A stretch of 64,000 nucleotides of DNA, from the NCBI GenBank assembly GCA_036023115.1, contig JAYKKT010000061.1, positions 18,451,501 to 18,515,500 on the forward strand, written 5' to 3'. A program made the position numbers and the translations under genes. The notes under the pieces are model-generated. The model had not been told where the DNA came from. It was given only the letters and a program-made list of their open reading frames with translations, and ran no database searches. This DNA is from Brasenia schreberi (Eukaryota > Streptophyta > Magnoliopsida > Nymphaeales > Cabombaceae). This document shows positions 45,871 to 58,615 of this stretch, one piece after another (position 1 is the stretch's first letter; each line of letters starts with the position of its first letter).

Positions 45871-46490
45871 TCTTTCAATTCAAGCACTCTCACACACATT
45901 GAGCTTTCGCTCTTATTTGAAAGACCCAAGTAAGGGCCGACCTATACTATTTGGGTTTCATTTCTTGTCGTGTGAGTAAGTCTTTCAATTCAAGCACTCT
46001 CACACACATTGAGCTTTCGCTCTTATTTGAAAGACCCAAGTAAGGGCCGACCTATACTATTTGGGTTTCATTTCTTGTCGTGTGAGTAAGTCTTTCAATT
46101 CAAGCACTCTCACACACATTGAGCTTTCGCTCTTATTTGAAAGACCCAAGTAAGGGCCGACCTATACTATTTGGGTTTCATTTCTTGTCGTGTGAGTAAG
46201 TCTTTCAATTCAAGCACTTTCACACACATTGAGCCTTCACTCTTACTCCCAAGACCTTAGTAAAGGCCTTATTGCAGTTATATTTGGGTTTCATTTATGT
46301 CGTGTGGGTAGTCTTTTAATTCAAGCACTCTCACACACATTGAGCCTTCGCTCTTACTCCCAAGACCTTAGTCAAGGCCATACTGCAATTTATATTTGGG
46401 TTTAATTTCATGTCGTGTGTGTAAGTCTTTCAATTCAAGCACGCACCCACATTGAGCCTTCGCTCTTATTCGCAAGACCCGAGTAAGGGC
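45871..46490 (+). repeat. ~110-bp tandem repeat, six units, F 5' LTR
   Basis: TTGAGC at about 45899, 46009, 46119, 46229, 46340 and 46452. The first three units are almost identical to each other. Confidence 0.92.
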
Positions 46491-46517
46491 TCATATACAT
46501 AAGATATATACATATTT

Positions 46518-46573
46518 CCCTTCGGTTATTTCCCTTCGGTTATTTCCCTTCGGTTATTTCCCTTCGGTTATTT
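46518..46573 (+). repeat. 14-bp minisatellite, four copies, F 5' LTR
   Basis: Four tandem CCCTTCGGTTATTT copies, followed by CCCTTCAGTATTG. Confidence 0.92.
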
Positions 46574-47094
46574 CCCTTCAGTATTGTCTTTACATTTTGG
46601 GTTTTCCCTTTGGAGTAGCGTGAGTTTGCATTGCATCTACGCCATACCACGAGGTAGGACGCATATTGCATCGAAGCAAGCCCCGCTCGAATTCGCCCAT
46701 GTAGTGGAGTGTTCATAACACACAAACTAGGTGGTCCGAAAAGGGATAAAAGAAAAGACTTAGGCACGTGCAAATCCACGTGATCTAAAATATGCAATCG
46801 CATCCTAAAGACCCGAAATAGACACCTCGAACTGCTTCGTAGACTTTCTCTTAAAAACTCGATTTTTGCAAAGCGTACAGACTGACCCTTGCGCACCGGT
46901 GCAAGAAGGTCTGCGACGACAAGAGCTTACTTGCTCACAGTCGCCACGTTTAGAAGTCAGTGTTAAATATATCTTCGCTTGCTTAAGTAAGCTAGCTGGC
47001 ACGCCCTATTTGTATACATAGGCCTTAGACACACGATAAGATCCACTCCAAGCCCCGAAAGAGGCGAAGAGCCGGGGATTTTCACGCGTCTACG

Positions 47095-47237
47095 GTGATT
47101 GGCACGCCCGGTGGGACGTGAGCCTTTTCAGAAATCGAGTTTACTTGTAGAAGTCTTGCGAAAATTTTGTAAAAAGGTGTCGTTTTAACTTGTTTTCTTT
47201 GCTTGTACTTAGGAAATTTTGAAAAAGCTTGAAAAGC
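47095..47237 (+). other. Element F leader with PBS and gag 3' splice site
   Basis: PBS at 47100-47117. The acceptor-like tract ends TGCTTGTACTTAG at 47211-47212, 25 bases before the gag ATG (47238). Confidence 0.6.
47100..47117 (+). promoter_or_regulatory. Primer-binding site, element F
   Basis: TGGCACGCCCGGTGGGAC, same as A, C and D. Confidence 0.78.
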
Positions 47238-50108
47238 ATGTCAAAATCCAATCCAAGTGAAGTGTCGAGCCAAGGCTCATGCGCATCAAGTTCTCACTCT
47301 AGGAGGATTTTCAAAAACAAAATAAAACTAGATGAAATCGAGGACTTAAGAAGGGAATTTGAGGCCAAAATCGATGCTCTCAGCCAAGAGGCTGAAGTAG
47401 GCGATTCATGTTCATCAAACGGTGAACAAAGGCCTAAAAAGAGATCTGAAAAACCTCGCAAGCAAAAAGAGGCCTCCGTAATGGAAGGCAACCAATACCA
47501 CGAGTCCTTCACACAAAAGGACCGTAAAGCCCTACAACAGCTACTGAAAGGGTAGAATAAAGAGAAAAGAAGCTACGCCCTGTCTGATTTCCTTCCTATG
47601 GATTACGAAATAGACAGTGACGATGAAATACCGAACTTCCATCGGTATGATGGCATGGGAGACCCCAGGTCTCACTTGCAGCTTTTCTCACGTCGAGCCC
47701 ATAAGAAGAAAACGGACTCGATGAAATGGGTGTATTGGTTCCCTCTATCCCTTAAAGGCACAGCTGCCAAATGGCTGGCTTCCTACGACTTAAGCCAGTT
47801 CGCTACTTTTGAAGAGTTAGCGAACTGCTTCATGCAAAGATTTGCACACAACGTAGAAGTCACGCCAACCCTGAATACCTTAAGGGATACAAAGCAAGGC
47901 ATGAACGAGGACGTGCATGCCTTCATTATAAGGTGGAGGTCGCTTTTAGGCCAAGTGCGAGAGCCTATATCCGAAGGGTGCGCAGTAATGCTCATCCTGG
48001 ATAATTTTAAAAGCGAGTTAAAAACCCTTCTCTCGCTCCATGAGATTTCAACTTTCCATAAGTTGATCAAAAAGGCCTCCCTTTTCGAAACCAACTTGCG
48101 AAAAGGGACATACGACCACTTATGGAAAGGAAGTGCCGTTCCAAAAACCCGTTTGGAAAAGCCCATCGCATATGGGCTGCCCACGACGGACAAAGGGGCA
48201 AAGCCCCATAAAATCGCCAATGTCCGAGTGGATCCAGGCATGGCGGGCACTTCTAAAAATTTTGAAAAAATAGAAAATAAGAGAGAACGCAATTTTTCAA
48301 AACCGATTGAAAAACGGGAGTACACTCCACTGGGGCAACCCGTGTCGGAGGTCCTAGACCTCTTACTTGCCCAGGGCATGATCGAACTCCCTGAAATCCC
48401 CGAAGGAGTCACGTCCAAAGGGGGGTATTTAAACCGATTTTGCAAGTATCATCGGCTCAAAGGCCATGATACCAAACGTTGCTTCTCTCTTCTAAATAAA
48501 ATTGAGAACTTGATAGCAGAGGGCCGGCTCCAGGTCACTACGGAACCTGAGCCACCTCAAGCTATCTTCAAGGAACCCTTTCCCAAACACGCCAGTGGCA
48601 GTGGGAAAGGAAAAGAGGTATGTACCCTCACCATTTCCAAGGAACTAGCACAAAAACCAGAACCTGGTCGACCTGCTGGTGCACCCATCCTTGTACTATA
48701 CAAGAGGCCCGCCCAAGTCGTCATTCGGGGACCACCAAAAGTGGAAACCCCGACAAAACCAGTTTTGAAAACTCAAGGTTCTCCTCAGCTCATCCTTAGA
48801 GCCAAGTTTAGCACAAACCCTAGGCTGGTCGTGGGGGAAGTCACTAGATCCGGAAGGATCTACCAACCCCCGCACCTTCAAGGTGCTCAAAAGGTGGTCA
48901 GTGTGCCTGGCCCCTCAAAAGCATGTATCCCTAGTGGTCTGCCAAATGCAGATAAGGACAAAATCATCCTAAATCCTTATGATTTCGAAAACCACCTTTC
49001 AAAGATTCCTATTCACATGTCTATCTTAGAGCTTATCAAAACCTCGCCTAGGCATAGACTTGTCTTAGAGAAAATTCTAGAAAGGGCCAAGGTTGATTCG
49101 AACATAAGTCCGGAATCCTTGTCTGCCCAAGTGGCTTTATTAGGAGCAAAATCGCCCATCACCTTTTCGGAAGATGATGTAGATAGACCCTACGAAACCC
49201 ATAACCAGGCCCTGCATATCGAGGTGGTCCTAAACAACCACTCTCTGGACAGGTGCCTAGTCGATGGTGGAGGAGGGCTCAACATCCTTCCACTTCACGT
49301 GGCGTACAAAATCGGAGTCACCTTGACTTCAGTGAACCCAAGCCCCATCGTTGTCACTGGATACGATGGGAATGCGTCTAGACCTTTAGGATCCATCGAA
49401 CTCCCAATGGAAACGGGAGGGATCGAACACATGGGGGTGTTCCACGTCTTGGACATCCACCCCCATTATAACCTGTTGCTGGGAAGACCCTGGATACACA
49501 GTTTGTGCGCTGTGCCATCCACCTTCCACAGGTGTGTTAAGATCCCTTTTAGGGACCAGGTCGTAGTGATCCTAGGTGAGAGTCACCCACAGCTTCAGGG
49601 GATCATAAACTCCCCTTGTTTATCGAGCTCCCAGGCCCACGAGGCTAACCTGGGGCAAATTATGGTTGAGTCACCTCGGCTCGTGTTGAACAACCCTAGG
49701 AAGGTTGTATGTGTGAAGGGGCCGCCCAAAGCAGGCCCCCTCCCGACTCTAATCCTCCTAGGAAAACCCAAACGTTCCCTATTTCCAAAACCCCTGGACA
49801 AAAGGCCATACGAGCCTAATATGGATGATAGCATGTTCCAGGACCACGACTTGTATCCCATCTTTTCAAAAAACAAAAGGTCGTAGAACATGTTATTGAA
49901 CATGGGCTACACGCCCTACAAGAGTCTAGGGGCACAAAACCAGGGTCTCCTAGAGCCCATCTTGCCTAGGGCCAACCCAAGCCGATATGGGATCGGCTAT
50001 ACTCCCCGAATACCGCCGGAGCCACCCCCTGTGACCACCTGGGTCAAGGGTGCCCCGGAGCCTGTCTTAGAAGAAACCTATGGTTTAGACCTCCTATTCC
50101 GAGTCTAA
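47238..50108 (+). pseudogene. gag-pro: Element F ORF1 (gag-protease), two nonsense codons
   Basis: 956 codons, same frame throughout. Stops: CAG to TAG at 47553-47555 (codon 106) and TGG to TAG at 49884-49886 (codon 883, at the start of the G-patch-like segment). N-terminal region with charged, coiled-coil-prone sequence (IKLDEIEDLRREFEAKIDAL); gag core around 135-260 (MKWVYWFPLSLKG at 162); zinc knuckle C402, H405, H410, C415; protease catalytic Asp at 676 in LVDGGGGLNIL (DGG in place of the usual DTG or DSG); G-patch-like tail about 880-925. Role: structural particle protein plus maturation protease. Confidence 0.93.
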
Positions 50109-50136
50109 CCCATAGTGTTTTCCCTTTGTAGGTATG
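50104..50136 (+). promoter_or_regulatory. Putative pol 3' splice site, element F
   Basis: CTAAC overlapping the ORF1 stop, TGTTTTCCCTTTGTAG (AG 50130-50131), ATG at 50134 (opens seven codons only). Confidence 0.45.
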
Positions 50137-50221
50137 ACGGAAGATCCCTTTTTCTAAAAATACCAAAAACATTTGAAAACTTAAAATCAAAAAAATAGAA
50201 AAACAAGAAAAACCAAAAATA

Positions 50222-53200
50222 ATGGAAAAACAAAAACTCGAAAAAAGTGTGCTTTGTATAGTTCCCAAAGTTCTTGTTTTACAAAAACCCAAAAAAATCG
50301 AAAATTTAGAAAATACCAAAAAGATTTTGTACATAGCTGCTCCTGGTATGACTTTGGCGAAAGAAAAGGATTTCGAAAGAAACGTCGTCTGCATAGCCAG
50401 ACCAAAAATTTTGAAATCACTTTAAAATCCAAGTACAAAACCAGGTTATTTTAAAAACCACGCATCAAGTTCCCTCGGGTCTATAGCCCACGAGAATGAT
50501 CAAAGCCCAGAAGTGGATCCCCATGAGGAAGATCCCACTTCTGAGCTCCCAGAATTTCATAGAATTCTCGATTTTGAAAGACCTTCCCGATCAGTAGGAG
50601 GAGATTTCGTAGAGGTGAACCTAGGGGATGATTCCAATCCCAAAACCATCAAAATAGGCGCATGCTTGCATGAAACTGAAAAGTTAGCATTCATTGCATT
50701 TCTACGAACCTATTTAGATGTGTTTGCATGGACGTATGAAGACATGCCGGGCATAGATCCCAGCATAGTCGAGCATCGTCTTCCCTTAGATGTAGGTGTA
50801 AAACCAATAAAGCAGAAGCTTAGGAAAATACACCTGAATGTACACACGCAAGTCAAAGAAGGTTTAGAAGATCTGCTAAAAGCCGGATTTATAAAACCCA
50901 TTGCGTATTCTGATTGGTTGTCAAATATCGTTGTAGTTCGAAAAACCAATGGGAAAATTCGAATATGCATCGATTTCAGAAACCTGAATAAAGCCACTCC
51001 AAAGGATAATTATCCTTTACCAAACATAGATTTGATAGTCGATAGTACTGCAAATCATGAAATGTTTTCATTCATGGATGGTTATTCAGGCTATAATCAA
51101 ATCAAACTAAGCCCACGAGATCAGGGTAAGACCGCCTTCACAACCCCATGGGGCACGTACTGCTATACAGTCATGCCCTTTGGTTTGAAAAATGCCGGCG
51201 CAACATACCAACGAGCCATGAACACGATCTTCCATGATCAAATTCACGAGCTTGTAGAAGTGTATGTAGATGATCTCTTGGCAAAATCCAAAACCCGATG
51301 CACCCATATCGAATGTTTACAAAAGATTTTCGAAAGGCTTAGGCTTTACAAAGTAAAGCTAAACCCTCAAAAATGTGTGTTCGGGGTAGAATCAGGAAAG
51401 CTTCTAGGCTTTATGGTGAGCCAAAGGGGAATAGAATTCGACCCCTCTAAGTGTCGAGCCATCATAGACATGGCTCCACCCTCCAATCTCACCCAAGTCC
51501 GTAGCCTTCAGGGTCGATTACAATCTGTGCGCCGATTCATATCGAATCTGGCAACTAAATGCGAACCCTTCAACAAACTGTTGAGGAAGGGTATGAAATT
51601 CTTATGGGATGACGAATGCCAAAAGTCCTTCGAGAGACTAAAGGCATACTTGGTTAATCCCCCCGTTTTGAATCCTCCAAAACAAGGAAAACTGCTTTTA
51701 TTATACATCTCCGTGCATGTAAACGCTTTAGGAGCCCTGTTGGCTCAATACGAGGATGACACCGATAAGGAGTATGCCGTCTACTATATTTCGAAAACTC
51801 TCTTGGCTTATGAACGAAATTATCAAGCCATGGAGAAGACGTGCTTGGCCCTAGTCTAGGCCTGCCAGAAATTTAGACACTACTTCCTAGATCATGAGAT
51901 CTGGATAGTGTCCAAGCTTGATCCAATCAAGCACTTGTTCGAAAAACCCATTCTCACGGGTAGGTTGGGCAAATGGCAACTCCTTCTAATGGAGTATGAT
52001 CTGAAATACCATCACCAGATCTTCGTTAAGGGGCAAGCCCTAGCAGATTACGTGGCTGACTTTCCCTTGGAGGACGCATATCCCACTCTTGTCGAAATGC
52101 CTGATGAAGGCATATTGCAAAACCATTTTCAAAACCACATTTTGGCAAATTCTTTCGAAAACCAAGTGTGGAAGATGCACTTCGACGGGGCACGAAACCA
52201 ACGAGGGGCTGGTGCCGGGATCATCCTAATCTCCCCTGAAAAGGGCGAGATTCCCATAGCAGTCCGCTTAGATTTCGAATGTTCCAACAACGTAGCTGAG
52301 TATGAAGCACTCATACAAGGCTTGAGGATTTCGAAAACTCTAGGGGCATCATGCATCGAGGTCTTTGGAGATTCGCTCCTTGTCATAAACCAGGTTTTAA
52401 AAATTTGGCAAGTACGTAATGAGAAACTACTTCCATATCACGAGTTGGCCACTCGATTGGTCCAAACCTTCCAGTCGTGTAAGCTCACACACGTGGGAAG
52501 AGAGGACAATGGCATCGCCGATGCCCTCTCTTCCTTGGGTTCAGCCCTGAAGGTCGATCCCATTTCAGGGACCAGATCTTTGGAAATATGGCATGCGCCC
52601 CATCCATCCACACACGACTTGGATATTTGCCAAAACAACCCAGAGTCTATTGAAAAACCCTGGTTCTATGACATAAAACAATTTTTAGAAAATGGGGGAT
52701 TCACCGAGGATGCCACATCCAAAGATAAGGCATTCATTCGTAAGATTTCGACCCGATACACCATTCTGGGTGGGGTCTTATACAAAAAGAGTTTTACCGG
52801 CATTCTGCTTAGGTGTATCGACCTAGAGGAGGCTAGGATAGTGATGCACGAGTTCCACGACGGAGAATGTGGAGGTCATGTTAATGCCAACATGATGGCG
52901 ATGAAAATACTTAGAGGGGGTTATTTTTGGTCCACCCTGAAAAGGGATTGTCACGATCATGTTAGGAAGTGTCATCCATGTCAAGTGCATGGGCACGCCA
53001 TTCATATCCCTTCATCGGCATTGCATTCCGTGGTCAGCCCCTGGCCATTTACCATGTGGGCGTTTGACATAGTAGGCCCAATATTTCCAAAGGCCTCGAA
53101 TGGGCATCGTTTCATTTTAGCAGCCACGGAGTATTTCTCCAAGTGGGTGGAAGCCATTTCCCTAACTAATGTAATGGGGCAACATGTAGTGGCTTTCATC

Positions 53201-53908
53201 CGGAGGAATATCTTGGCTCGATTTGGGGTTCCACGAGACCTTGTGTCTGATAATGGTACCCCATTCAATAATGAGCGGATGGTCAAGTTGTGCAACACGT
53301 ATGGCATAACTCACCACTTCTCCTCGCCCTACTACCCTCAAGGCAACGACCAAGCTGAAGCCACAAACAAGACTCTCATTGGTATCATTGAGAAAACCTT
53401 AGAGAAGAGTAGGAGGTGGCATGAGAAGCTGGATGAAGCCTTATGGGCTTATAGGACTTCCATCCGGACTCCCACGAATGCCACACCATTCGAATTGGTC
53501 TATGGCACAAACGCCATTCTTCCCATTCATACCCAACTGCATTCATTCCATACATCCATTGCACTTGACCTCCCCCTAGAGACGCTTCAGCATGCTAGGA
53601 TGGCCGAGCTAGATTTGCTAGATGAGAGGCGACTCCTTGCCATGGATCATGCTCGTGCATACCGGCAAAGGATAGCCCGACATTATAGCAAACACATGAG
53701 ACCTCGCCACTTTGAAGTGGGAGATCTGGTCTTGAAAACCATCCACCATCGTGGCCCACACCCCCTAGGCAAGTGGCGCCCCAACTGGGATGGACCCTAT
53801 GTTGTACGAGCCACCACTACGAACAATTCGTATTGGTTGATCGATGTAGAAGGTAGGAATTTAGCAGATCCTATCAATATTCAATACTTAAAGAAGTATC
53901 ATGTGTAG
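50222..53908 (+). pseudogene. pol: Element F ORF2 (pol), two nonsense codons
   Basis: 1228 codons like C and D. Stops: GAA to TAA at 50423-50425 (codon 68, leader) and TGG to TAG at 51857-51859 (codon 546, in the first RNase H). Catalytic motifs downstream and upstream are intact: YVDD, HFDGAR/VAEYEAL/FGDSLL/GIADAL of the second RNase H, integrase HHCC and D, D-35-E, GPY. Beside the integrase Glu it reads GNDQAEATN where other copies have GNGQAEATN. The damage is minimal, so the element probably used proteins supplied by other copies, or decayed only after insertion. Confidence 0.93.
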
Positions 53909-55091
53909 GATCTGGATTAAATTCCAGTTTTCGAAAATTTTAAAGGGATAGCTGCCCTGAGACATGTGAATAAGGTGCAAGGGCGAACTCGTGTGACCCT
54001 AAGTGAGAGAATTCGCACTTGTGAAAGAGTGGAGTCTTCAAAATTGTGGTTGCATTTCAAAATCCTTCATCTTACAAAGAAAGGCCTGGTTCAACATAGC
54101 AAGATACTTGCAAGTAGTACGTGCTATTTCTAAATAGGCTGATCTGGAATGGATCGAGTGTAGGCTTGGGATAAGTCCTCCCCTCTTCTCTTCTCCTTCC
54201 AAAAGGAAAACAAAGGCCCAAACAAAAGGGAATTTCCCATTCAAAGTCTCTTTCCAAAAGAAAGAAACCAGACTTCAAAAAGAAAATCGATTCTCTTATA
54301 AAAAAGAGGGATTAAAGAAAAAATACTCCCAAAGGGAGACCCTCTATGAAAAAAAAAAAAAAAGAAGAAGGAAAAAGAGGCCAAAAAGCTCAAAAAGAGC
54401 AGTTTTCCGCCTTCTATGCCTTAAACCACGAGACGCTTCAGAAGGGACCGTGGTATCTCTTTCCCATCCCTGGCTTATCCCGAGCTGAAGCATGGTTCAT
54501 TTCGAGGAATCCTAAAGTAAAAATAGGATTTACTTACTTGAATTTCATCTTGTTTGAGAATTCGACGTTTCGAGTAGGATGTAGGAATTTGAAATGAAGC
54601 TTGTTTTCTTATAAAACCTCCGCTAGATAAGCGAATGTTGAGACTCAAACAAGGGCAAGCACGAAGAGCTCGAGATCCTTAGGATCGAGGCTCAAGACAG
54701 TTGTCCCCTTTGTAAATAGTTTTGTAAATAAGTTTTGAAAACCGAACATCGAACAGCATAGGATTTGCTTACTTGGAGCAATAGACCTTGTCAGTCTCTA
54801 GAGTTCGACCACATCTGGTCTCTGGGAGGTCGCCACTCTTGGCACCACACCCATGTCATCTGCATTCCACGCATGGTACTTGCATAAACATGATCCCATT
54901 TTAGGACCAGATTCCACAGTATAAACCCTTTGGCGTGATATCTCCTCCTACCAGAGTTTGTAAAATTGAGATTTTGCTAAAATGGGACGATCCCATATTC
55001 TTCGTGGCTAGATCTAGGGAGACATTAAAAGGGGTGTTTGTCATCTTTGCCCTTATCCAAATTTATTTGGACAAGGCCAAAGAGGGGCATC
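53909..55091 (+). other. Element F 3' untranslated region with polypurine tract
   Basis: About 1.18 kb, with an A-run near 54350-54363, no gene seen. Polypurine tract AAAGAGGGG at 55079-55087. Confidence 0.75.
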
Positions 55092-56323
55092 TGTAAACAC
55101 CCCGAAATCCCACGAATTTCTCAAAATCCATCTGGTTTTATACAAGCAGCCCCAAAGGGCCATTTTGAGTTCGGAAACCCAGGAGCCTTCCAAACAACCC
55201 TGTACATATGTTTTAAACTTTATCTTTCTAAAACATATAATATGGCTTTTGAAAACCCTTTTAAAACACGTTTTGAAACCCCGAAGTGGCTTGGCCCGAT
55301 CAAGACAGGACCAGGAGAGCCAAGAAGAGCCCGGAACCGGAGAACCTGTCGAGCCCGGCGCAGCAACTCTTGTATCTGATTCACATCCCAGGATCTCGAA
55401 CGTCCAAGACCCTGTTCTTATCAAAATAGCATTTGAAGTCATCTCCGGAAGGCAGAAACGGAGGCGGACGACTATGTTGGCGAAGACCCAACGCAGACGG
55501 AGTACTAATGCTGTCAGGCCCCGCACGAATCGTCCGTTTCGAACCCAGCTCGAAGGAGTCAAAGTTCAGTTTGGAGTGGATCTGGACCATATATATCCAG
55601 ATCCCAATCCAAACCCATATGTGGACTTGGATTTGGATTTGGATCCAGAGATCCAATCCAATATCCATATCCATGGCCCATATCACCTTCTCATAAATGG
55701 AGGTGGGGCCCACTTGAGTTTCACGTGGGATCATGGGCATGAGAGAGAGTGGGGTTGAAAAATATCAAGAGTGTTGTATTAAGCTTGACTTGTGTGTCAA
55801 GTTTGGGTTAATCATGTGGGTTAGCCTAATTGAGTGGGTTTAAGCTTGTAATTAGCTAAAACCTAACCTAGGGCTGCACCAACATGGGGTGATCAAGGTC
55901 TATGGGCCATGCTAAGGGAGCTCCTTCACCTAAACCTAGCCCAAAATGCCTAAACCTCGCCTAAACCCCTAATCCACCCCTAATCTGAACCTAATCACCT
56001 AACCCACTTCCCTAATCCCGTCCTAATCCCAACCTAATCACCTAACCCACTTCCCTAATCCTTCCCTAAACCTAGATTAATTTCCCTAATCCTAGCCTAA
56101 ACCTAGCCTAATCACCTAACCTAGCTCACTAAACCTCACCCTAAAACCCAACCACCTAACCTAACCCTAAACCCCTAAACCACCCTTAGCCCACGATTTA
56201 CCCAAACCCCTAGTTTTAAAATATCTGGCCCAACCTTTTCCAGCCCACCTTATCTACATACCACCCTACCTAAACCACCTAACCACTACCCTCAGCCCAG
56301 CCCTAACCGACCTACCCATCCCC

Positions 56324-56331
56324 TATTTAAA
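56324..56331 (+). promoter_or_regulatory. TATA-like box, F 3' LTR
   Basis: TATTTAAA, identical context to the 5' LTR. Confidence 0.45.
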
Positions 56332-57281
56332 CCCCCCTCCTTGTGGGCGGGTTTTCCAAGTGGGAACCACCCTTCCACCCAGCCGGGCCCTCTCCTTCTC
56401 CCATCTCTCACCCAGCCGGGACCACTCCCCAATAGCTCCACCTGCTCCACCAGCCACCACCTGCACCACCACCTTCCCTCTTCCCTCCACCACCACCATC
56501 CCTCAACCGGACGCCACCACCTCCACCCAACCGAACCAGCCGACAGCCACCTGCCCGCCACCTTCCCACTTCATCCGCCACCTCTCCCCATTCGGTAAGT
56601 ACCCTAAACTCCCTCAAAGCCCCTCTCTACCACCTCTCCACTCTTAGCCACCCGTCCTACCTCCATCTCAGCCCTTTTGCCGCCACCACCTAAACGTAGC
56701 CGAACCTAGTATAACCCAAGTTGCTGGCCACTACCTAGCCATCATCTCCTATTCGGCCAACTCCCCTAGGTGTCCTATTCGGCCTTCCCACTAGCTCACC
56801 TTCTAGGTCCAGCTTCCCTAAACTCTCAACTCCCATAGTGACCCTAAGAACCCGCTCATTCAGCCCCTTTAAACCCCCTACTTTGAAGTGACATCTACTT
56901 GCCACCGGCCACCTTCGAGGCGCCTATCCCGCGCCCCACTTGCAGCCGGCCAGCACCCTTGATCACCTACCTTCGCGGAGCTCCCACTTGCAGCCCAAGG
57001 CCAAGTCCACGCTCAAGCAAGACCTCTACGGACCAGCTACTCGTAAGTGTCTAAACTCGGTCTTTAGTCGTACACTTGCTTGAGATTCAATTTGATACGG
57101 GGTTGTAATAACGGAGCATAGTCTCCCCCCGCTTGTAATAACGTGGCTTGGCACAACCACACACGTGCACTCTCTTAGTCGTGCACGATTTTGAACACAC
57201 ACGGGCCTAATCAGCCCCTAATATATAAGTGTACATATATATTTTCATTCTCGAAGGGTTTTGTTTAAGTTGGGTGCGTTG

Positions 57282-58011
57282 TCTTTCAATTCAAGCACTC
57301 TCACACACATTGAGCTTTCGCTCTTATTTGAAAGACCCAAGTAAGGGCCGATCTATACTATTTGGGTTTCATTTCTTGTCGTGTGAGTAAGTCTTTCAAT
57401 TCAAGCATTCTCACACACATTGAGCTTTCGCTCTTATTTGAAAGACCCAAGTAAGGGCCGACCTATACTATTTGGGTTTCATTTCTTGTCGTGTGAGTAA
57501 GTCTTTCAATTCAAGCACTCTCACACACATTGAGCTTTCGCTCTTATTTGAAAGACCCAAGTAAGGGCCGACCTACACTATTTGGGTTTCATTTCTTGTC
57601 GTGTGAGTAAGTCTTTCAATTCAAGCACTCTCACACACATTGAGCTTTCGCTCTTATTTGAAAGACCCAAGTAAGGGCCGACCTATACTATTTGGGTTTC
57701 ATTTCTTGTCGTGTGAGTAAGTCTTTCAATTCAAGCACTTTCACACACATTGAGCCTTCGCTCTTACTCCCAAGACCTTAGTAAAGGCCTTATTGCAGTT
57801 ATATTTGGGTTTCATTTATGTCGTGTGGGTAGTCTTTTAATTGAAGCACTCTCACACACATTGAGCCTTCGCTCTTACTCCCAAGACCTTAGTCAAGGCC
57901 ATACTGCAATTTATATTTGGGTTTAATTTCATGTGGTGTGTGTAAGTCTTTCAATTCAAGCACGCACCCACATTGAGCCTTCGCTCTTATTCGCAAGACC
58001 CGAGTAAGGGC
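57282..58011 (+). repeat. ~110-bp tandem repeat, seven units, F 3' LTR
   Basis: TTGAGC at about 57310, 57420, 57530, 57640, 57750, 57861 and 57972. The first four units are near-identical, so one was gained here or lost in the 5' LTR. Confidence 0.92.
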
Positions 58012-58615
58012 TCATATACATAAGATATATACATATTTCCCTTCGGTTATTTCCCTTCGGTTATTTCCCTTCGGTTATTTCCCTTCTGTTATTTCCCTTC
58101 AGTATTGTCTTTACATTTCGGGTTTTCCCTTTGGAGTAGCGTGAGTTTGCATTGCATCTACGCCATACCACGAGGTAGGACGCATATTGCATCGAAGCAA
58201 GCCCCGCTCGAATTCGCCCATGTAGTGGAGTGTTCATAACACACAAACTAGGTGGCCCGAAAAGGGATAAAAGAAAAGACTTAGGCACGTGCAAATCCAC
58301 GTGATCTAAAATATGCAATCGCATCCTAAAGACCCGAAATAGACACCTCGAACCGCTTCGTAGACTTTCTCTTAAAAACTCGATTTTTGCAAAGCGTACA
58401 GACTGACCCTTGCGCACCGGTGCAAGAAGGTCTGCGACGACAAGAGCTTACTTGCTCACAGTCGCCACGTTTAGAAGTCAGTGTTAAATATATCTTCGCT
58501 AGCTGAAGTAAGCTAGCTGGCACGCCCTATTTGTATACATAGGCCTTAGACACACGATAAGATCCACTCCAAGCCCCGAAAGAGGCGAAGAGGCGGGGAT
58601 TTTCGCGCGTCTACA

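Larger units (their letters stand above)
43681..47094 (+). repeat. Element F 5' LTR (3414 bp)
   Basis: TGTAAACACCCC to GCGTCTACG; the last base is G rather than A. TATTTAAA 44913-44920, GTAAGT at 45184-45189 and 45632-45637, six ~110-bp units (45871-46490), four minisatellite copies (46518-46573). Confidence 0.96.
43681..58615 (+). mobile_element. Element F: complete Tat-type LTR retrotransposon (14,935 bp)
   Basis: Both LTRs, PBS, ORF1, ORF2, polypurine tract and a CATGC target duplication are present. The LTRs are nearly identical: across the first ~350 bases I see two substitutions. They differ in length by 110 bp, one internal repeat unit. Reading frames are collinear with D and hold four nonsense codons but no frameshift. 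It is the youngest insertion visible here and the best reference copy for the family. Confidence 0.96.
55092..58615 (+). repeat. Element F 3' LTR (3524 bp)
   Basis: TGTAAACACCCC to GCGTCTACA. TATTTAAA 56324-56331; GTAAGT at 56595-56600 and 57043-57048; seven ~110-bp units (57282-58011) against six in the 5' LTR; four minisatellite copies (58039-58094). Confidence 0.96.

Noticed and set aside
45871..46490. Regular ~110-bp repeats considered as a CRISPR-like array
   Set aside because: Whole units repeat with no unique spacers, no cas genes, and the context is a plant LTR.
47553..47555. In-frame TAG in gag of F (and 9163-9165 in B) considered as programmed read-through
   Set aside because: The two stops are at different codons (106 and 101), and C and D have CAG at both, so they are private mutations.
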